Assembly (NCBI RefSeq): GCF_001571405.1
Contig: NZ_BCNX01000007.1
Span: forward strand, 186,001 to 250,000
Direction of reading: 5' to 3'
DNA length: 64,000 bases
Source: Methanoculleus thermophilus
GTDB lineage: Archaea; Halobacteriota; Methanomicrobia; Methanomicrobiales; Methanoculleaceae
The translations under genes were made by a program, and so were the position numbers. Below, piece after piece: positions 27,043 through 36,310 of this stretch. Numbering within the stretch: position 1 is the first letter of the stretch; each line of letters starts with the position of its first letter. The notes beneath the pieces are model-generated. The model made no database searches and was not told the origin of the DNA. It worked only from the letters and a program-made list of their open reading frames with translations.

Positions 27043-28149
27043 ATGACCACGGCTCACCCGCATGCAGTCCCGGGAGACACGAGCATTCCAGATGGTCGGT
27101 TCTCAAACAACTTCGACTTCCTGCGCTTCGCAGCAGCGCTGGCGGTCGTTGCCGCGCATGCCTACGCCCTCAGGCTCGGCTACATCGGCATAGGAATGCA
27201 TGACCCGATCATACTCATGGGGCAGGCGGGACTTGCCGCCCTTCTTACCACCAGCGGCTACCTGATTACAGCGAGCTGGGAGTCGACCGCATCGCCGCTC
27301 CGGTTCGCCTGGAAACGGTTTCTCCGTGTCGTGCCCGGCCTCATCCCCGCAATCCTCATCACGCTCTTTCTCATCGGCCCGGTGATGACCTCGCTTTCGT
27401 TAGGAGAGTACTTTTCTGCCCTCTTCTCCCCGGCCGGGATTGCCGCAGTCCCGTTCTTTGAGAACGGGTCGACGATCGGCCTCTTCTCGGAGAACCCCTG
27501 GACCTACGTCAACGGCTCGCTCTGGACGATCCCTCTTGAGGTCGCCATGTATGGGGTCGTCGCAGCCCTCGGGATCGCCGGGCTCCTGCACCGGTGGGGC
27601 GCCATCCCTGCCCTTGCCGCCGGAAACGTCCTCCTCTGGATGGTCTGGTTCGACGACCCGCGGATGTCGAAGATCCGGTTCGCCCTCTACTTCCTCATCG
27701 GGGCCTGGCTCTACCTTCACCGGGAGCGGATCCCCTACCGGCCGACCGTCGCCGGGGGACTGCTCCTGCTGCTCGGGCTCTCGGCGCTGACACCCTACCC
27801 GACCGTCGCCGGAGTGATCGCCATCCCGTATCTGACGATCTATGCTGCACACCTCCCGCTCCCGTTCCTCAACACCTTCGGAAAGCCCGGAGACTTCTCC
27901 TACGGCATCTACATCTACCATTACCCGATCCAGCAGACGATCATCCAGGCCACGGCAAACACTCTAACCCTTCCGGCGCTCTGCGGGGTCTCGTTTGCAG
28001 TGACGTTTCTTCTTGCGTTCCTCTCCTGGCATCTTGTCGAGAAACGAGCTCTTGCGGCAAAGAACCTCAGCGCCGCCGACCTATCAAGGCTGTTCGGGCT
28101 GCCGGCTCTCCCGGAGCCCATCACCCGGTGGTGGGCCGCCCGGAAGTGA
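27043..28149 (+). CDS. Acyltransferase family 3 membrane protein
   Basis: A 368-residue integral membrane acyltransferase of the type that O-acylates surface sugars. It begins with NNFDFLRFAAALAVVAAHA, the family's first helix including the catalytic-site histidine, and has about ten hydrophobic segments, a second motif GSLWTIPLEVAMY, and FSYGIYIYHYPIQQ near residue 290. The acceptor is unknown; no glycan cluster surrounds it. Confidence 0.9.
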   Translation: MTTAHPHAVPGDTSIPDGRFSNNFDFLRFAAALAVVAAHAYALRLGYIGIGMHDPIILMGQAGLAALLTTSGYLITASWESTASPLRFAWKRFLRVVPGLIPAILITLFLIGPVMTSLSLGEYFSALFSPAGIAAVPFFENGSTIGLFSENPWTYVNGSLWTIPLEVAMYGVVAALGIAGLLHRWGAIPALAAGNVLLWMVWFDDPRMSKIRFALYFLIGAWLYLHRERIPYRPTVAGGLLLLLGLSALTPYPTVAGVIAIPYLTIYAAHLPLPFLNTFGKPGDFSYGIYIYHYPIQQTIIQATANTLTLPALCGVSFAVTFLLAFLSWHLVEKRALAAKNLSAADLSRLFGLPALPEPITRWWAARK

Positions 28150-28313
28150 CGGACGCGGGGATCTCGAAGGTGATCACCTCCGGCCCACTGAATGGATGAG
28201 ACTCCACCGGCTGGGTCCAATTCTGTGGAACGAACCCAATTTCGAAACAGTTTTAGAACCCATCCAAGAAAGTAGAACTATCCAGGGAATACTCTCCCGC
28301 GGAAGGGCAGACC

Positions 28314-29492
28314 ATGAGGAGAACAGCAATAATCATCGCCATGCTCGCTATCATGATCCCGGTGGTGACCGGGGCGGAGGCTACCTACCACGACGTACCG
28401 ACAGGGAGCACCGTCAACGACGTCGCAATCGCGGCAGACGGCGGGTATATGATCGCCGGGACGGATGAGGGGAGGATCATCTGCATCCAGCAGGACGGCA
28501 CGGTCCTCTGGAACGTGAGCACAGGGAGCGCCGTAACCACGGTCGATATTGCGGATAGCAGGGGTTACGTTGCCGCCGGGACCGACAGGGGCGATGTGAT
28601 CCTTCTAGGCAGGAACGGCGAATACTACTGGACCCGAAGCATCGCAGGACCGGTCCGCGACCTTGCCTTCTCCGGGGACGGCCGGGCTCTCGCGGTGGGA
28701 GGAGAACGCATCGCCCTCTACGACTATCAGGGCAAAGAGAACTGGAACTTCTCGACGGTAGCCGCCCCACCCGCCGCGCCCCAAACCATAGTCTCCGTCG
28801 CCATCACGCAGGACGGCAACTACATCGCAGCCGGGAGCGATAACGGGGTCATCTACTTCATCGGCAAACGAGGGAACATGATCTGGCAGTCGCTCGCCCG
28901 GGGCCCGGTCACCGCGGTCGATACCAACCGTGACGGGTCGCTCATTGCGGTCGGAAGCCGGGACCGCGCTCTTCAGGTCTATGGACGGCCGGGGATGCTC
29001 TCATGGGTGATGCCTACCGGAGCGTCGATCCTCGCCCTGGCTCTCTCGGAGGACGGACGGTTCATAGTTGTCGGCAAGGAGGGAGGGGATGTGGAGTGCT
29101 ACCGACCGGACGAGGGGCTCCTCTGGAGGGATCGGATCGGAGGCGACGTCGTCACCGTTGATGTATCCCGCCGGGGCGAGGCTGCAGCAGCAGGGACCGC
29201 CGACGGGACCATCCGCCTCTTTGGAGGTGAGAGTGCTATGCGCTGGTCATTCGGCGCCGGGGCTCCTGTTCGGGCGGTTGCCCTCTCGGAGAACGGAGAT
29301 TACCTTGCTGCGGGTGCGGGCGATCGGGCCCTCATCTTCCGGACCGCCGATCCTCCGATGCCGGCGAGATTGGAGGATCCCGAGAGCACCACCCCGAGAC
29401 CCACCCCGACCCTGGCGGGCGGAGAGGGGGCAATCGTCGGGCTTCTTGCCATAGGGGCGGCCGGGGCCGCGTGCCGCCTCCGGCGCCGGTGA
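28314..29492 (+). CDS. Secreted beta-propeller (WD40/PQQ-like) surface protein
   Basis: A 392-residue protein with a signal peptide (about 1-21, VVTGAEA) and seven or eight tandem repeats of about 40 residues with the pattern VAIAADGGYMIAGTDEGRI / VDIADSRGYVAAGTDRGDV / VAITQDGNYIAAGSDNGVI, a beta-propeller. The C-terminal tail has a threonine/proline linker (STTPRPTPTLAG), a hydrophobic helix and a CRLRRR basic end, suggesting a membrane or cell-wall anchor without the PGF-CTERM motif. Likely a surface scaffold or binding protein; ligand unknown. The 164-base spacer before it includes a 12-bp palindrome, AGGTGATCACCT, near 28168. Confidence 0.85.
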   Translation: MRRTAIIIAMLAIMIPVVTGAEATYHDVPTGSTVNDVAIAADGGYMIAGTDEGRIICIQQDGTVLWNVSTGSAVTTVDIADSRGYVAAGTDRGDVILLGRNGEYYWTRSIAGPVRDLAFSGDGRALAVGGERIALYDYQGKENWNFSTVAAPPAAPQTIVSVAITQDGNYIAAGSDNGVIYFIGKRGNMIWQSLARGPVTAVDTNRDGSLIAVGSRDRALQVYGRPGMLSWVMPTGASILALALSEDGRFIVVGKEGGDVECYRPDEGLLWRDRIGGDVVTVDVSRRGEAAAAGTADGTIRLFGGESAMRWSFGAGAPVRAVALSENGDYLAAGAGDRALIFRTADPPMPARLEDPESTTPRPTPTLAGGEGAIVGLLAIGAAGAACRLRRR

Positions 29493-29588
29493 TCCGGGGG
29501 CGACATCCCCACCGGCATCTATTTTATACCTCAAGGCTTGAACCCCGTCCGGGCGATCAGAAGGTAGACACCGGATCGTCCGGGAGCG

Positions 29589-29834
29589 ATGCAGATGGCA
29601 GAAGATCGGAGAAGGAAGCGGGACGAGGGACCAGCCGAAGAGGAGCCATTCGAGGACAGAGGGACCGATATCGTCTACAGCCCGGTTCCAGCTGAACTCG
29701 GCGATGAGGGGAGAAAACCCAGTCATCCACCAGGGGCGCCCGAGACGCCAACGCCGCGGGCGGAGCACGAGACCTCAAAGAAGGGCGAAGAGCGGATCGC
29801 GCGCCAGCAGGTGGAGGGGGATGAGGAGGAATGA
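29589..29834 (+). CDS. Small hydrophilic protein of unknown function
   Basis: An 81-residue, highly charged frame (many Glu, Arg and Lys) with no hydrophobic core, reading MQMAEDRRRKRDEGPAEEEP at the N terminus. Third codon positions are G/C-rich as in neighbouring genes and a purine-rich gggagcg precedes the ATG. It is probably disordered. No homology is recognised; it could be a chance frame in GC-rich DNA. Confidence 0.45.
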   Translation: MQMAEDRRRKRDEGPAEEEPFEDRGTDIVYSPVPAELGDEGRKPSHPPGAPETPTPRAEHETSKKGEERIARQQVEGDEEE

Positions 29835-29996
29835 GGAGACGCTGAGCGAAAGGGCTACATCAAAGAGGCTATGCCGTTCTCAACCGAAGGGGCTCCGCCC
29901 CTCTCGACACCCCCGGCGACCTGCGGTCACCTATTGGCATGTCGTGTAGTGGAACAATGATGGCTTTTAAAACGTGTTATTAAGCAGAAAGAGAAG

Positions 29997-30068
29997 TGGA
30001 CTCGGCGGGATTTGAACCCGCGGCCTTTGCGTTGCGAACGCAACGATCTACCCCTGATCTACGAGCCC
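29997..30068 (-). tRNA. tRNA-Ala (anticodon CGC)
   Basis: Read on the minus strand it folds as a full cloverleaf: acceptor GGGCTCG/CGAGTCC (one G-U pair), D-arm GATC/GATC, anticodon stem TTGCG/CGCAA with loop TTCGCAA giving anticodon CGC, variable AGGCC and T-arm GCGGG/CCCGC with TTCAAAT loop. No intron and no encoded CCA. It lies 22 bases downstream of the tfb stop codon on the same strand, so it may be co-transcribed with gar1-tfb. Confidence 0.95.
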
Positions 30069-30090
30069 AAGGGTGTGGGGTGATATGAGA

Positions 30091-31107
30091 TCAGAGTATG
30101 ATCTCGACATCTAATTTTTCTGCCAGTTCCTTATATCTGTTCCTGATCGTGACCTCTGTCACACCTGCAACTTCGGCGACTTCCCGCTGGGTGCGCCGCT
30201 CTCCACCGAGGATCGAGGAGATGTAAATGGCGGCCGCAGCGACGCCCGTTGGGCCTCTGCCGCTCGTAAGTTCGCGCTCTCCGGCCTGCCTGAGGATCTC
30301 GACCGCACGGCTCTGAACCTCACCCTTCAGATTGAGGCCCGAGCAGAAGCGCGGCACGTAATCGATCGGGGACGTCGGCAGGAGTTTTAACCCGAGCTCG
30401 CGCGAGATGAACCGGTAGGTGCGCCCGATCTCCTTCCTTGATACCCGCGAGACCTCCGCGATCTCATCAAGGGTTCTCGGCACGCTGCACTGCCGGCACG
30501 CAGCATAGAGCGCTGCCGCGGCAACACCCTCAATGCTCCGGCCGCGGATCAGGTTCTTGTCCACAGCGTCGCGGTAGACCACCGCGGCGGTCTCGCGCAC
30601 GTTCCGGGGCAGACCGAGCGCAGACGCCATCCGGTCCAATTCCGAGAGCGCGAACGCCAGGTTCCGCTCGGTGGCGTTCGAGACACGGATACGCCGCTGC
30701 CACTTCCGGAGCCGGTAGAGCTGAGCACGGTTCTTGCTCGAGATCGCACGACCGTAGGAGTCACGGTTCCTCCAGTCGATCATCGTCGAGAGACCCTTGT
30801 CGTGGATCGTGAACGTCATCGGAGCGCCGACACGGGAACGCTTCATCCGCTGGTCATGGTCGAAAGCACGCCACTCGGGACCACGGTCGATGAACTCCTC
30901 ATCAAGGACGAGACCGCAGTTCTGGCATACGAGTTCAGCACGCTCGTAGTCATGGACGAGCTGGCGGCTGCCGCACTCGGGGCAGACAGACTGAACGCTC
31001 TCTTCAGTGCGCTTCTGCTCGGTCTCCTTGACCTTCTGCTGCTCCCCTCTCTTCTTCAGAGCTTCACGCTGCAACTGCAGCTGTTTCAATTTTTCTACTT
31101 CTGCCAT
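30091..31107 (-). CDS. tfb: Transcription initiation factor IIB (TFB)
   Basis: General archaeal transcription factor that bridges TBP-TATA and RNA polymerase. The 338-residue protein has a charged N-terminal extension (about 1-38), the zinc ribbon [11 protein letters not shown]...CQNCG (about 42-63), the B-reader/linker region and two cyclin folds (about 140-335), with the [24 protein letters not shown] near the C terminus. GGAGT precedes the ATG by 8 bases. gar1 is 11 bases upstream, the common archaeal pairing. Confidence 0.97.
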   Translation of the reverse strand: MAEVEKLKQLQLQREALKKRGEQQKVKETEQKRTEESVQSVCPECGSRQLVHDYERAELVCQNCGLVLDEEFIDRGPEWRAFDHDQRMKRSRVGAPMTFTIHDKGLSTMIDWRNRDSYGRAISSKNRAQLYRLRKWQRRIRVSNATERNLAFALSELDRMASALGLPRNVRETAAVVYRDAVDKNLIRGRSIEGVAAAALYAACRQCSVPRTLDEIAEVSRVSRKEIGRTYRFISRELGLKLLPTSPIDYVPRFCSGLNLKGEVQSRAVEILRQAGERELTSGRGPTGVAAAAIYISSILGGERRTQREVAEVAGVTEVTIRNRYKELAEKLDVEIIL

Positions 31108-31118
31108 TGCTTATACTC

Positions 31119-31343
31119 CTATTTTGCAAAGATCTTCTCGCCAACCTGCACCGAACAGCCATTATGGCAGAGGACTACGGCATAGGGAGATGATATATTA
31201 CCGAAGATGTCAACAACTGTCCCAATCGGTTTTAATCGGCGATCCAAAGCCTCACTGTAGAGGGGGGGCAATTGTGCTGCATCACATCGCAAGATTAACA
31301 AGCGATCACTGCAAACACTTACAGAACGACCGATTAACCGCAA
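31119..31343 (-). CDS. gar1: H/ACA ribonucleoprotein component Gar1
   Basis: A 74-residue protein of the H/ACA box pseudouridylation complex, binding Cbf5. The signature is KPIGTVVDIFGNISSPYAVV (about 38-57), a six-stranded barrel core shared by Gar1 and Naf1. The frame has no ATG; TTG at 31343 is preceded by AGAGGT 6 bases upstream and gives the expected length. A TATA-like atatatatac on the minus strand near 31390-31400 should drive a gar1-tfb (and perhaps tRNA-Ala) transcript. Confidence 0.88.
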   Translation of the reverse strand: MRLIGRSVSVCSDRLLILRCDAAQLPPLYSEALDRRLKPIGTVVDIFGNISSPYAVVLCHNGCSVQVGEKIFAK

Positions 31344-31445
31344 ACTGCAACCTCTAGAGGATTCTATAGACGGATGTATTTAGTAACGTATATATATTGA
31401 ACATAGAAGTATAAAAACATTTTGCTAAATTATAAATACCCCTTC

Positions 31446-32090
31446 TCATTTCAGGATAGCGGAGGCTATATCCAGGGAAAGAACTTTACGCGATTCTGCG
31501 TCCGTCAGCCCGCTTCCAAGAGCCACTGCCCACCGCGCTTCCTCCGTCATCAGATCGGACGGGGCATGCGTATCGGAATCGACCACAAGGGAACAGCCGG
31601 TCTCCCGCGCCACCCGCACCACGTGGCCGTTGGTCCGGTTATGCCCCGCCCGTGAGGTGATCTCCAGCGCCATTCCGCGCTCCGCTGCAATCCGTGCATC
31701 CTCGACCGTAATAAGGCCGGGATGGGCGAGCACGTCCACGTACTCGCACGTGCAGGCGGCGTGATTGGTCCCGGGAGGCACCGGCTCCACGACCGTCTCG
31801 CCGTGGACTAAAACGATATCGGCACCACGCCGTTTTGCGTCGCGCGCGAGCAACGGGATCAGAGGCGGGGGGACATGGGTGAGCTCCACCCCGACGAGGA
31901 GGTTCACACCGTAATGCTGCGCAGAATCCCGGACCTCTGCAACCGACTCAACCAGGCGCCCAAGGTTGGAGGCATCCGCATGGTCGGTGATGGCAAGGGT
32001 ATCGTAGCCGAGCACGGCAGCTCGCCGGATAAGTTCCGACGGAAGGAGTTCACCGTCGGAGAAGACGGTATGGGTGTGCAGATCGTACAT
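31446..32090 (-). CDS. PHP-domain metal-dependent phosphoesterase
   Basis: A 214-residue stand-alone PHP protein of the histidinol phosphatase-like group. Metal-binding motifs in order: YDLHTHTVFSDGE (I), ITDHAD (II), GVELTH (III) and VDSDTHAP (IV). It may act in RNase P subunit-like or nucleotide phosphate hydrolysis; substrate unknown. ATG 32090 gives the family-typical start MYDLHTH, with gaagtgacc upstream. It follows the SRP19 gene by 5 bases. Archaeal Rpp30 (RNase P p30) also has a PHP-like barrel, but the complete His/Asp set here fits a true phosphoesterase. Confidence 0.87.
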   Translation of the reverse strand: MYDLHTHTVFSDGELLPSELIRRAAVLGYDTLAITDHADASNLGRLVESVAEVRDSAQHYGVNLLVGVELTHVPPPLIPLLARDAKRRGADIVLVHGETVVEPVPPGTNHAACTCEYVDVLAHPGLITVEDARIAAERGMALEITSRAGHNRTNGHVVRVARETGCSLVVDSDTHAPSDLMTEEARWAVALGSGLTDAESRKVLSLDIASAILK

Positions 32091-32095
32091 CCCGG

Positions 32096-32368
32096 TCACT
32101 TCCGGTCGGCAAGACTCCGGGCAACCTTCTGGATAAGGTCTTCTTTGCTTCCTTCCCACTCCACGACGATCCGGCCCTCGCGCTCCGCCCAGCGGGCGGG
32201 ATGGTGGTGCTCCTCCACACGATACGGGACCTTCATCCTCTGCAACGCCGCCTCTATGGCAGGGAGTTCCGGTGACTTCACGCCGAGATTTTTGGGGACG
32301 CGACGTCCTTCCCGTCGCTTAAGCGAGGTATCAAAATAACAGGGGTACAGGATGCGTTCCGCGCTCAT
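32096..32368 (-). CDS. srp19: Signal recognition particle 19 kDa subunit
   Basis: A 90-residue protein that binds helices 6 and 8 of SRP RNA and allows SRP54 to assemble. The opening RILYPCYFDTSLKRREGRRVP is the family signature (YPxYxD...xxxGRRxP), and VEEHHHPARW with a basic C terminus complete it. It is coupled with the PHP gene downstream and diverges from hypB, with AT-rich DNA (gttaacctataaac) between as promoter. Confidence 0.95.
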   Translation of the reverse strand: MSAERILYPCYFDTSLKRREGRRVPKNLGVKSPELPAIEAALQRMKVPYRVEEHHHPARWAEREGRIVVEWEGSKEDLIQKVARSLADRK

Positions 32369-32423
32369 TACTGTAGGTTTTGAGTGTTAACCTATAAACA
32401 GATCATGATCACAATACTATACC

Positions 32424-33071
32424 ATGCACCATATCGACGTCCATGTGGAGAAGGACATCTACGACGTCAACAACCGCATTGCTGACGCCAACGCAAACCT
32501 TCTCAAGGAACACGGAGTTCGGGCGTTCGACCTCCTCGGCGCGATCGGATCCGGAAAGACCGCCACGATCGAGCGGCTCGCACCCCTGATCCAGGAGCGA
32601 GGACTCCGCGTCGGCGCTATTGCCGGGGATGTCTACGGGGACGATGACTACAAGAGAATTGTTGCCCTCAAGATCCCGGCTTACAACGCGAATACCGGAA
32701 AGGAGTGCCACCTCGACGCCCACCTGGTTGAGCATGCCCTCGAGCACCTTCCGCTCGACGAGATTGATATCCTCTTCATCGAGAATGTGGGCAACATGGT
32801 CTGTCCGACCGACTTCCGGCTGGGTGCCGAGAAGCGGATCGTCGTCGTCAGTTCCACCGAAGGGGACGACGTAGTAAACAAACACCCGATGATGTTTCGG
32901 AGCAGCAATATCGGTGTCATCAACAAGATTGACCTCGCTCCGCTCATCGGCGCCGATCTCGACCGGATGGAGCGGGACATGCACCGCTATAACCCGGAGA
33001 TGCAGGTCTTCCGCACAAACATGAAGACCGGGGAAGGATTAAACGAACTCCTGGATGCGATCCTCGCCTGA
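32424..33071 (+). CDS. hypB: Hydrogenase nickel-insertion GTPase HypB
   Basis: SIMIBI-class GTPase that delivers nickel to [NiFe] hydrogenases. The 215-residue protein has the Walker A GAIGSGKTAT (about 40-49), the metal-site residues in GKECHLDAHLV and VGNMVCPTDFRLG (a conserved Cys-His and Cys), and NKID for guanine recognition. The N-terminal CxxCGC nickel motif and the His-rich stretch of some bacterial HypB are absent, as is usual in archaea. Hydrogenases are not in the window. Confidence 0.95.
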   Translation: MHHIDVHVEKDIYDVNNRIADANANLLKEHGVRAFDLLGAIGSGKTATIERLAPLIQERGLRVGAIAGDVYGDDDYKRIVALKIPAYNANTGKECHLDAHLVEHALEHLPLDEIDILFIENVGNMVCPTDFRLGAEKRIVVVSSTEGDDVVNKHPMMFRSSNIGVINKIDLAPLIGADLDRMERDMHRYNPEMQVFRTNMKTGEGLNELLDAILA

Positions 33072-33175
33072 TCAGCAGAATTAAATATATACGTCTCGAA
33101 TAGTTATAGCACTTTAACGAGAGATTGCTATCCCTTGAGGGTACCGCGTCCTCAATATAGTATTTCGGTGGTCAC

Positions 33176-33553
33176 ATGCAGTGGCAAGGAAGATCAGTTA
33201 GGAAGCCGTCGGGTGGACGCTATCACACCTCCCAGGGCAAGAAGAGAGCGGAGATCGGAAGAGCTCCCGCAGAGACGCACGTCGGTGAAGAACGCAAGAA
33301 GATCATCCGCACCTACGGGGGCAACCGGAAGGTCCGGGCTCTTCGGATAAACTACGCGACGGTCGCGAACCCCAAAACCGGCGAGACCCGTAAGGCGCAG
33401 ATTGAGACGGTCGAGGCGAACAGCGCAAACCCGAACTACGTCAGGCGGAACCTCCTGACAAAGGGCGCAATCATCAAGACTGATATGGGACGCGCCCGGA
33501 TCGTCAGCAGACCGAGCCAGGACGGTGTCGTTAACGCCGTCCTGATCGAATAA
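33176..33553 (+). CDS. rps8e: 30S ribosomal protein S8e
   Basis: A 125-residue small-subunit protein. The N terminus MQWQGRSVRKPSGGRYH is the family hallmark, followed by KKRAEIGR, NYVRRNLLTKGAII and the C-terminal SRPSQDGVVNAVLIE. A TATA-like taaatatatac near 33082-33092 is the promoter candidate, giving a leader of roughly 60 bases; ggtggtcac precedes the ATG. Convergent with the DsrE gene (7 bases between stops). Confidence 0.96.
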   Translation: MQWQGRSVRKPSGGRYHTSQGKKRAEIGRAPAETHVGEERKKIIRTYGGNRKVRALRINYATVANPKTGETRKAQIETVEANSANPNYVRRNLLTKGAIIKTDMGRARIVSRPSQDGVVNAVLIE

Positions 33554-33560
33554 CTCATTT

Positions 33561-33899
33561 TTACGGGCGAACATAACACCAGCCCTCCTCCTGCTTAAGG
33601 ACCAGTTCCACAACCCCCGACGGGACGGTCTCCATGTAGTCGGGGAAGTCCTCCACGGTCAAATCCCGGGAGCGGAGAGTGTTTTCGCAGAGAACGAACC
33701 GGACACCCTGGCTCGCAAGCAGATCCATGAGCGCCGCCTGCGATCCCCCGGTACGGAGCCCCTCAACCCCGTCCGAGTAGGCCACCACCTCCACCTCGAC
33801 CTTGCCAAGACCGGCAACGAGGTTCTTTGCGCTGTTCAGGACGAGAGCGGCCTTTTCAGGCTCATCCAGATGAATGAGAACACGATGTACAAACGTCAT
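33561..33899 (-). CDS. DsrE-family protein
   Basis: A 112-residue small alpha/beta protein of the DsrE/DsrF-like fold: VLIHLDEPEKAALVLNSAKN, then a segment on a small-molecule-like pocket and VRFVLCENTLRSRDL, whose single cysteine matches the conserved position of the family. Members act in sulfur relay or are uncharacterised. It overlaps the end of the 5'-nucleotidase gene by 4 bases (ATGA), so the two are co-translated; why they pair is unclear. Confidence 0.85.
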   Translation of the reverse strand: MTFVHRVLIHLDEPEKAALVLNSAKNLVAGLGKVEVEVVAYSDGVEGLRTGGSQAALMDLLASQGVRFVLCENTLRSRDLTVEDFPDYMETVPSGVVELVLKQEEGWCYVRP

Positions 33900-35335
33900 A
33901 TCGCCACCACGCTCCCACGAAGTTCGGCGCTGACCGGCCCTCGCGCGAGGTACCGCTCAAGCGCCTCGATCGCCCTGATATCAAGATCCTCGCGGTTCCT
34001 GCCGTAGTTCGACGGCACGCCCTGCCCGGTGACGAAGGCGGCACGATAGATTGCATCCGGATCGAGCGGTTTTCCGGCCGCAAAGAACTCCTGGATACGG
34101 TGACCCGGCGGGTTTTCGAGCTTGCAGTAGATATTGACCCCGGCACAGCGCTTCACGTAGCCGCCCATCTGATGGTAGGGATCGCGCGCGAATGTCCGCT
34201 CCAGATTCTCCTCCATCATCGCCCGGAGTTCGCGGCCCGTGATCTCGACGGTCGAGACCGGAGGATTGACCGGTATGATGTTCCAGAGGTCGTTGACCGT
34301 GATCGGACCCGGCGGTATTGGGGCGCCGTAGCGCCAGCCGTTCGAGAAGGCCATCTCCGCGCCGGTAGCGTCCATAAGAGCCTGCAGAAGAAGGTTGTCC
34401 ATCGTGGCCTCAAGAACCGTGTTCCGGTTGAGATCGGTCCGGGTCTCCCCGACCACCCGGGAGAGATACTCGCGATGCGGGTCCATGATTCCCTCAACCA
34501 TCTCCTCGACCTCCGGCTCGGGCCGGATCTCATCCCCGATGACGATGAGCTCGTGGGAAAACCGCTTCACCCGCCGGTTCTCGACCGTTACGTCGAGGCG
34601 CCCGAGAAAGGAGCCATGGCAGCCGGACTGGATGATGATAGTCCCGTTGACGACCGCCGGCTCAAAGAGACGGTTGTGGGTGTGCCCCGAGAGGAGAATA
34701 TCGATCCCGTCCACCTCGCCTGCAAGTTTCGCATCCTGAGGAAAGCCAAGATGCGAGATCACCACGACGAGGTCCACTCCCTCCTCATCTCGGAGGTGGG
34801 TGATGTGGCCGGGGAGTTCGGCCTTCCCGAGAGAGAAATGGATCCCCTCGGAGAAGGAGTCAGGCATCACCTTGTCGACGATTGTCGCGGCTATCCCGAT
34901 GACGCCGACCTGAAGGCCCTCGGTCTCGCAGACCGTGTACGGCAAAAAGACGAGATCGCCGCTCGCATCGTCGTAGCAGTTCTCGGCGAGGACCGGGTAG
35001 TTCAGTCCGCGTGCCACCTTCCGGAACTGTTCCGGCCCGTAGGCAAACTCCCAGTGAGCGGTCATGGCATCGAACCCGAGCGCATTCAGTATCGGGATAA
35101 ACGCCTCGCCCTTCGATTGGACGGCAGGGTATGTTCCGTGGATTGTGTCGCCGCAGTCAAACGAAAGGACCCTGCCCGGTTGCGCATCCCGGACCTCCTC
35201 TAAAATCGTAGCGATCCGGGCATATCCCCCCGCCAATCGGTACTCAGGCGGCCCGCCGGCATAGAAGAGCTCCTGGTGCGGCTCCAGATACCCATGCGAG
35301 TCGTTCATCTGCAGGAGGGTAAGATTGCCTGTCAT
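33896..35335 (-). CDS. Bifunctional metallophosphatase/5'-nucleotidase family protein
   Basis: A 479-residue enzyme with an N-terminal calcineurin-like domain (LLQMNDSHGYLEPH, SFDCGDTIHGT, and the GHTHNRLF metal site near residue 218) and a C-terminal 5'-nucleotidase substrate domain (about 300-470). There is no signal peptide, unlike many bacterial periplasmic members, so it should act in the cytoplasm. It is the first gene of a two-gene unit with the DsrE protein. Substrate may be a nucleotide or related phosphate ester. Confidence 0.9.
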   Translation of the reverse strand: MTGNLTLLQMNDSHGYLEPHQELFYAGGPPEYRLAGGYARIATILEEVRDAQPGRVLSFDCGDTIHGTYPAVQSKGEAFIPILNALGFDAMTAHWEFAYGPEQFRKVARGLNYPVLAENCYDDASGDLVFLPYTVCETEGLQVGVIGIAATIVDKVMPDSFSEGIHFSLGKAELPGHITHLRDEEGVDLVVVISHLGFPQDAKLAGEVDGIDILLSGHTHNRLFEPAVVNGTIIIQSGCHGSFLGRLDVTVENRRVKRFSHELIVIGDEIRPEPEVEEMVEGIMDPHREYLSRVVGETRTDLNRNTVLEATMDNLLLQALMDATGAEMAFSNGWRYGAPIPPGPITVNDLWNIIPVNPPVSTVEITGRELRAMMEENLERTFARDPYHQMGGYVKRCAGVNIYCKLENPPGHRIQEFFAAGKPLDPDAIYRAAFVTGQGVPSNYGRNREDLDIRAIEALERYLARGPVSAELRGSVVAI

Positions 35336-35426
35336 ACACGTGCAGGAGGGAGAGGCCGAATCAAAAATCTTTGGATCTTTAGCGCGAACATATCCTTTTT
35401 ACGTTTCGCAGACCTCAATTTTAGTG

Positions 35427-35849
35427 ATGCGCAGGATATATCATCGTTTTCCTCAGTCGGTCGACCTCGATTTCGAACTCAACCGGCCGTTCCGTGAAGT
35501 CCTAAATTGCATTGCCCGGATGCACGATACCCATACGACCACACGCGGGGCCGACGGCCTCGTCAAGGAGCGGATCCTCTTCCAGATTGCGGATGAACGG
35601 ACGCAGTTCCAGGATCTCGATACGCTGCTGCCGCTCGCCGAGAAAGTCAGCGAAGTGGCGGACTTCCGGGTCGAACTGCAGAGGACACTGCTCACCCCCG
35701 AAAAGAGACTGCCGGTCTCGGAGAATGCCTTCTTCCTCCGGATTGTGGATAAGGGCCGGTTGACGGAATGCTACGTCGCGAAGGACGGCCACCACGGCGA
35801 TCTGGACGCGATGAATCTGCGGAGAATTCTCAAGGGTGCCTGCGAGTGA
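35427..35849 (+). CDS. Hypothetical protein upstream of DUF2240 gene
   Basis: I do not recognise this 140-residue protein. It begins MRRIYHRFPQSVDLDFELNR, is alpha/beta, and has a conserved-looking charged stretch DERTQFQDLDTLLPLAEKV. ATG 35427 is preferred over the frame's far upstream codons, because a TATA-like acatatcctttt near 35388 would place the transcript start at about 35415. Its stop overlaps the GTG start of the DUF2240 gene (GTGA), so the pair are coupled. Confidence 0.75.
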   Translation: MRRIYHRFPQSVDLDFELNRPFREVLNCIARMHDTHTTTRGADGLVKERILFQIADERTQFQDLDTLLPLAEKVSEVADFRVELQRTLLTPEKRLPVSENAFFLRIVDKGRLTECYVAKDGHHGDLDAMNLRRILKGACE

Positions 35850-36310
35850 GTCTCAAGATTGCGGTTGCCGCGCCGTTCAAGCACATGCGTAAAGAACGGC
35901 TGCAGAGGAGCGAGTTTGTCTTCTACATCGCCATCGACCGGAAGTGGATGAACAAAGAGCAGGCAAACCAGCTTCTGGAACGGGCGAAAGCGGAAGGGCT
36001 CGTCGAGATCGACGGTGGAACCATCCGGCTGCTCTTCGATCTCGCAGAGGTCTCGATACCGCTCGGGTTCAAGCCTACCTCCGATCTCCTCACGGTCGAG
36101 AGCCCGTACGAAGAGTTACTCGGGCGGATCGCCGCTGCAACCGGGAGACCGCCGCAGGAGATCGTCGCAGAACTGCACCGGATCGTCTCCGACAACTTCG
36201 ACGGCAACCTCCGGGTGGAGGCGGCAGTGGTCATACTCGCGAAGAAGTACGGGGTGGCCTTCGAGGACAAACTTGCTGCCCTGGAACGTTCGGTCATGAA
36301 AAAACGCTAG
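35846..36310 (+). CDS. DUF2240 family archaeal protein
   Basis: A 154-residue euryarchaeal protein of unknown function. It opens with VSLKIAVAAPFKHMRKERLQ, has a winged-helix-like region (MNKEQANQLLERAKAEGLVEIDGG), a hydrophobic linker and a C-terminal helical domain (EIVAELHRIVSDNFDGNLRV). The family layout suggests nucleic-acid contact, but that is inference. The GTG at 35846 overlaps the upstream stop and gives the family-typical N terminus. Confidence 0.8.
   Translation: MSLKIAVAAPFKHMRKERLQRSEFVFYIAIDRKWMNKEQANQLLERAKAEGLVEIDGGTIRLLFDLAEVSIPLGFKPTSDLLTVESPYEELLGRIAAATGRPPQEIVAELHRIVSDNFDGNLRVEAAVVILAKKYGVAFEDKLAALERSVMKKR

Noticed and set aside
31446-32090. RNase P protein Rpp30
   Set aside because: Rpp30 shares the PHP-like barrel but lacks the full metal-binding set; here all four PHP motifs are intact.
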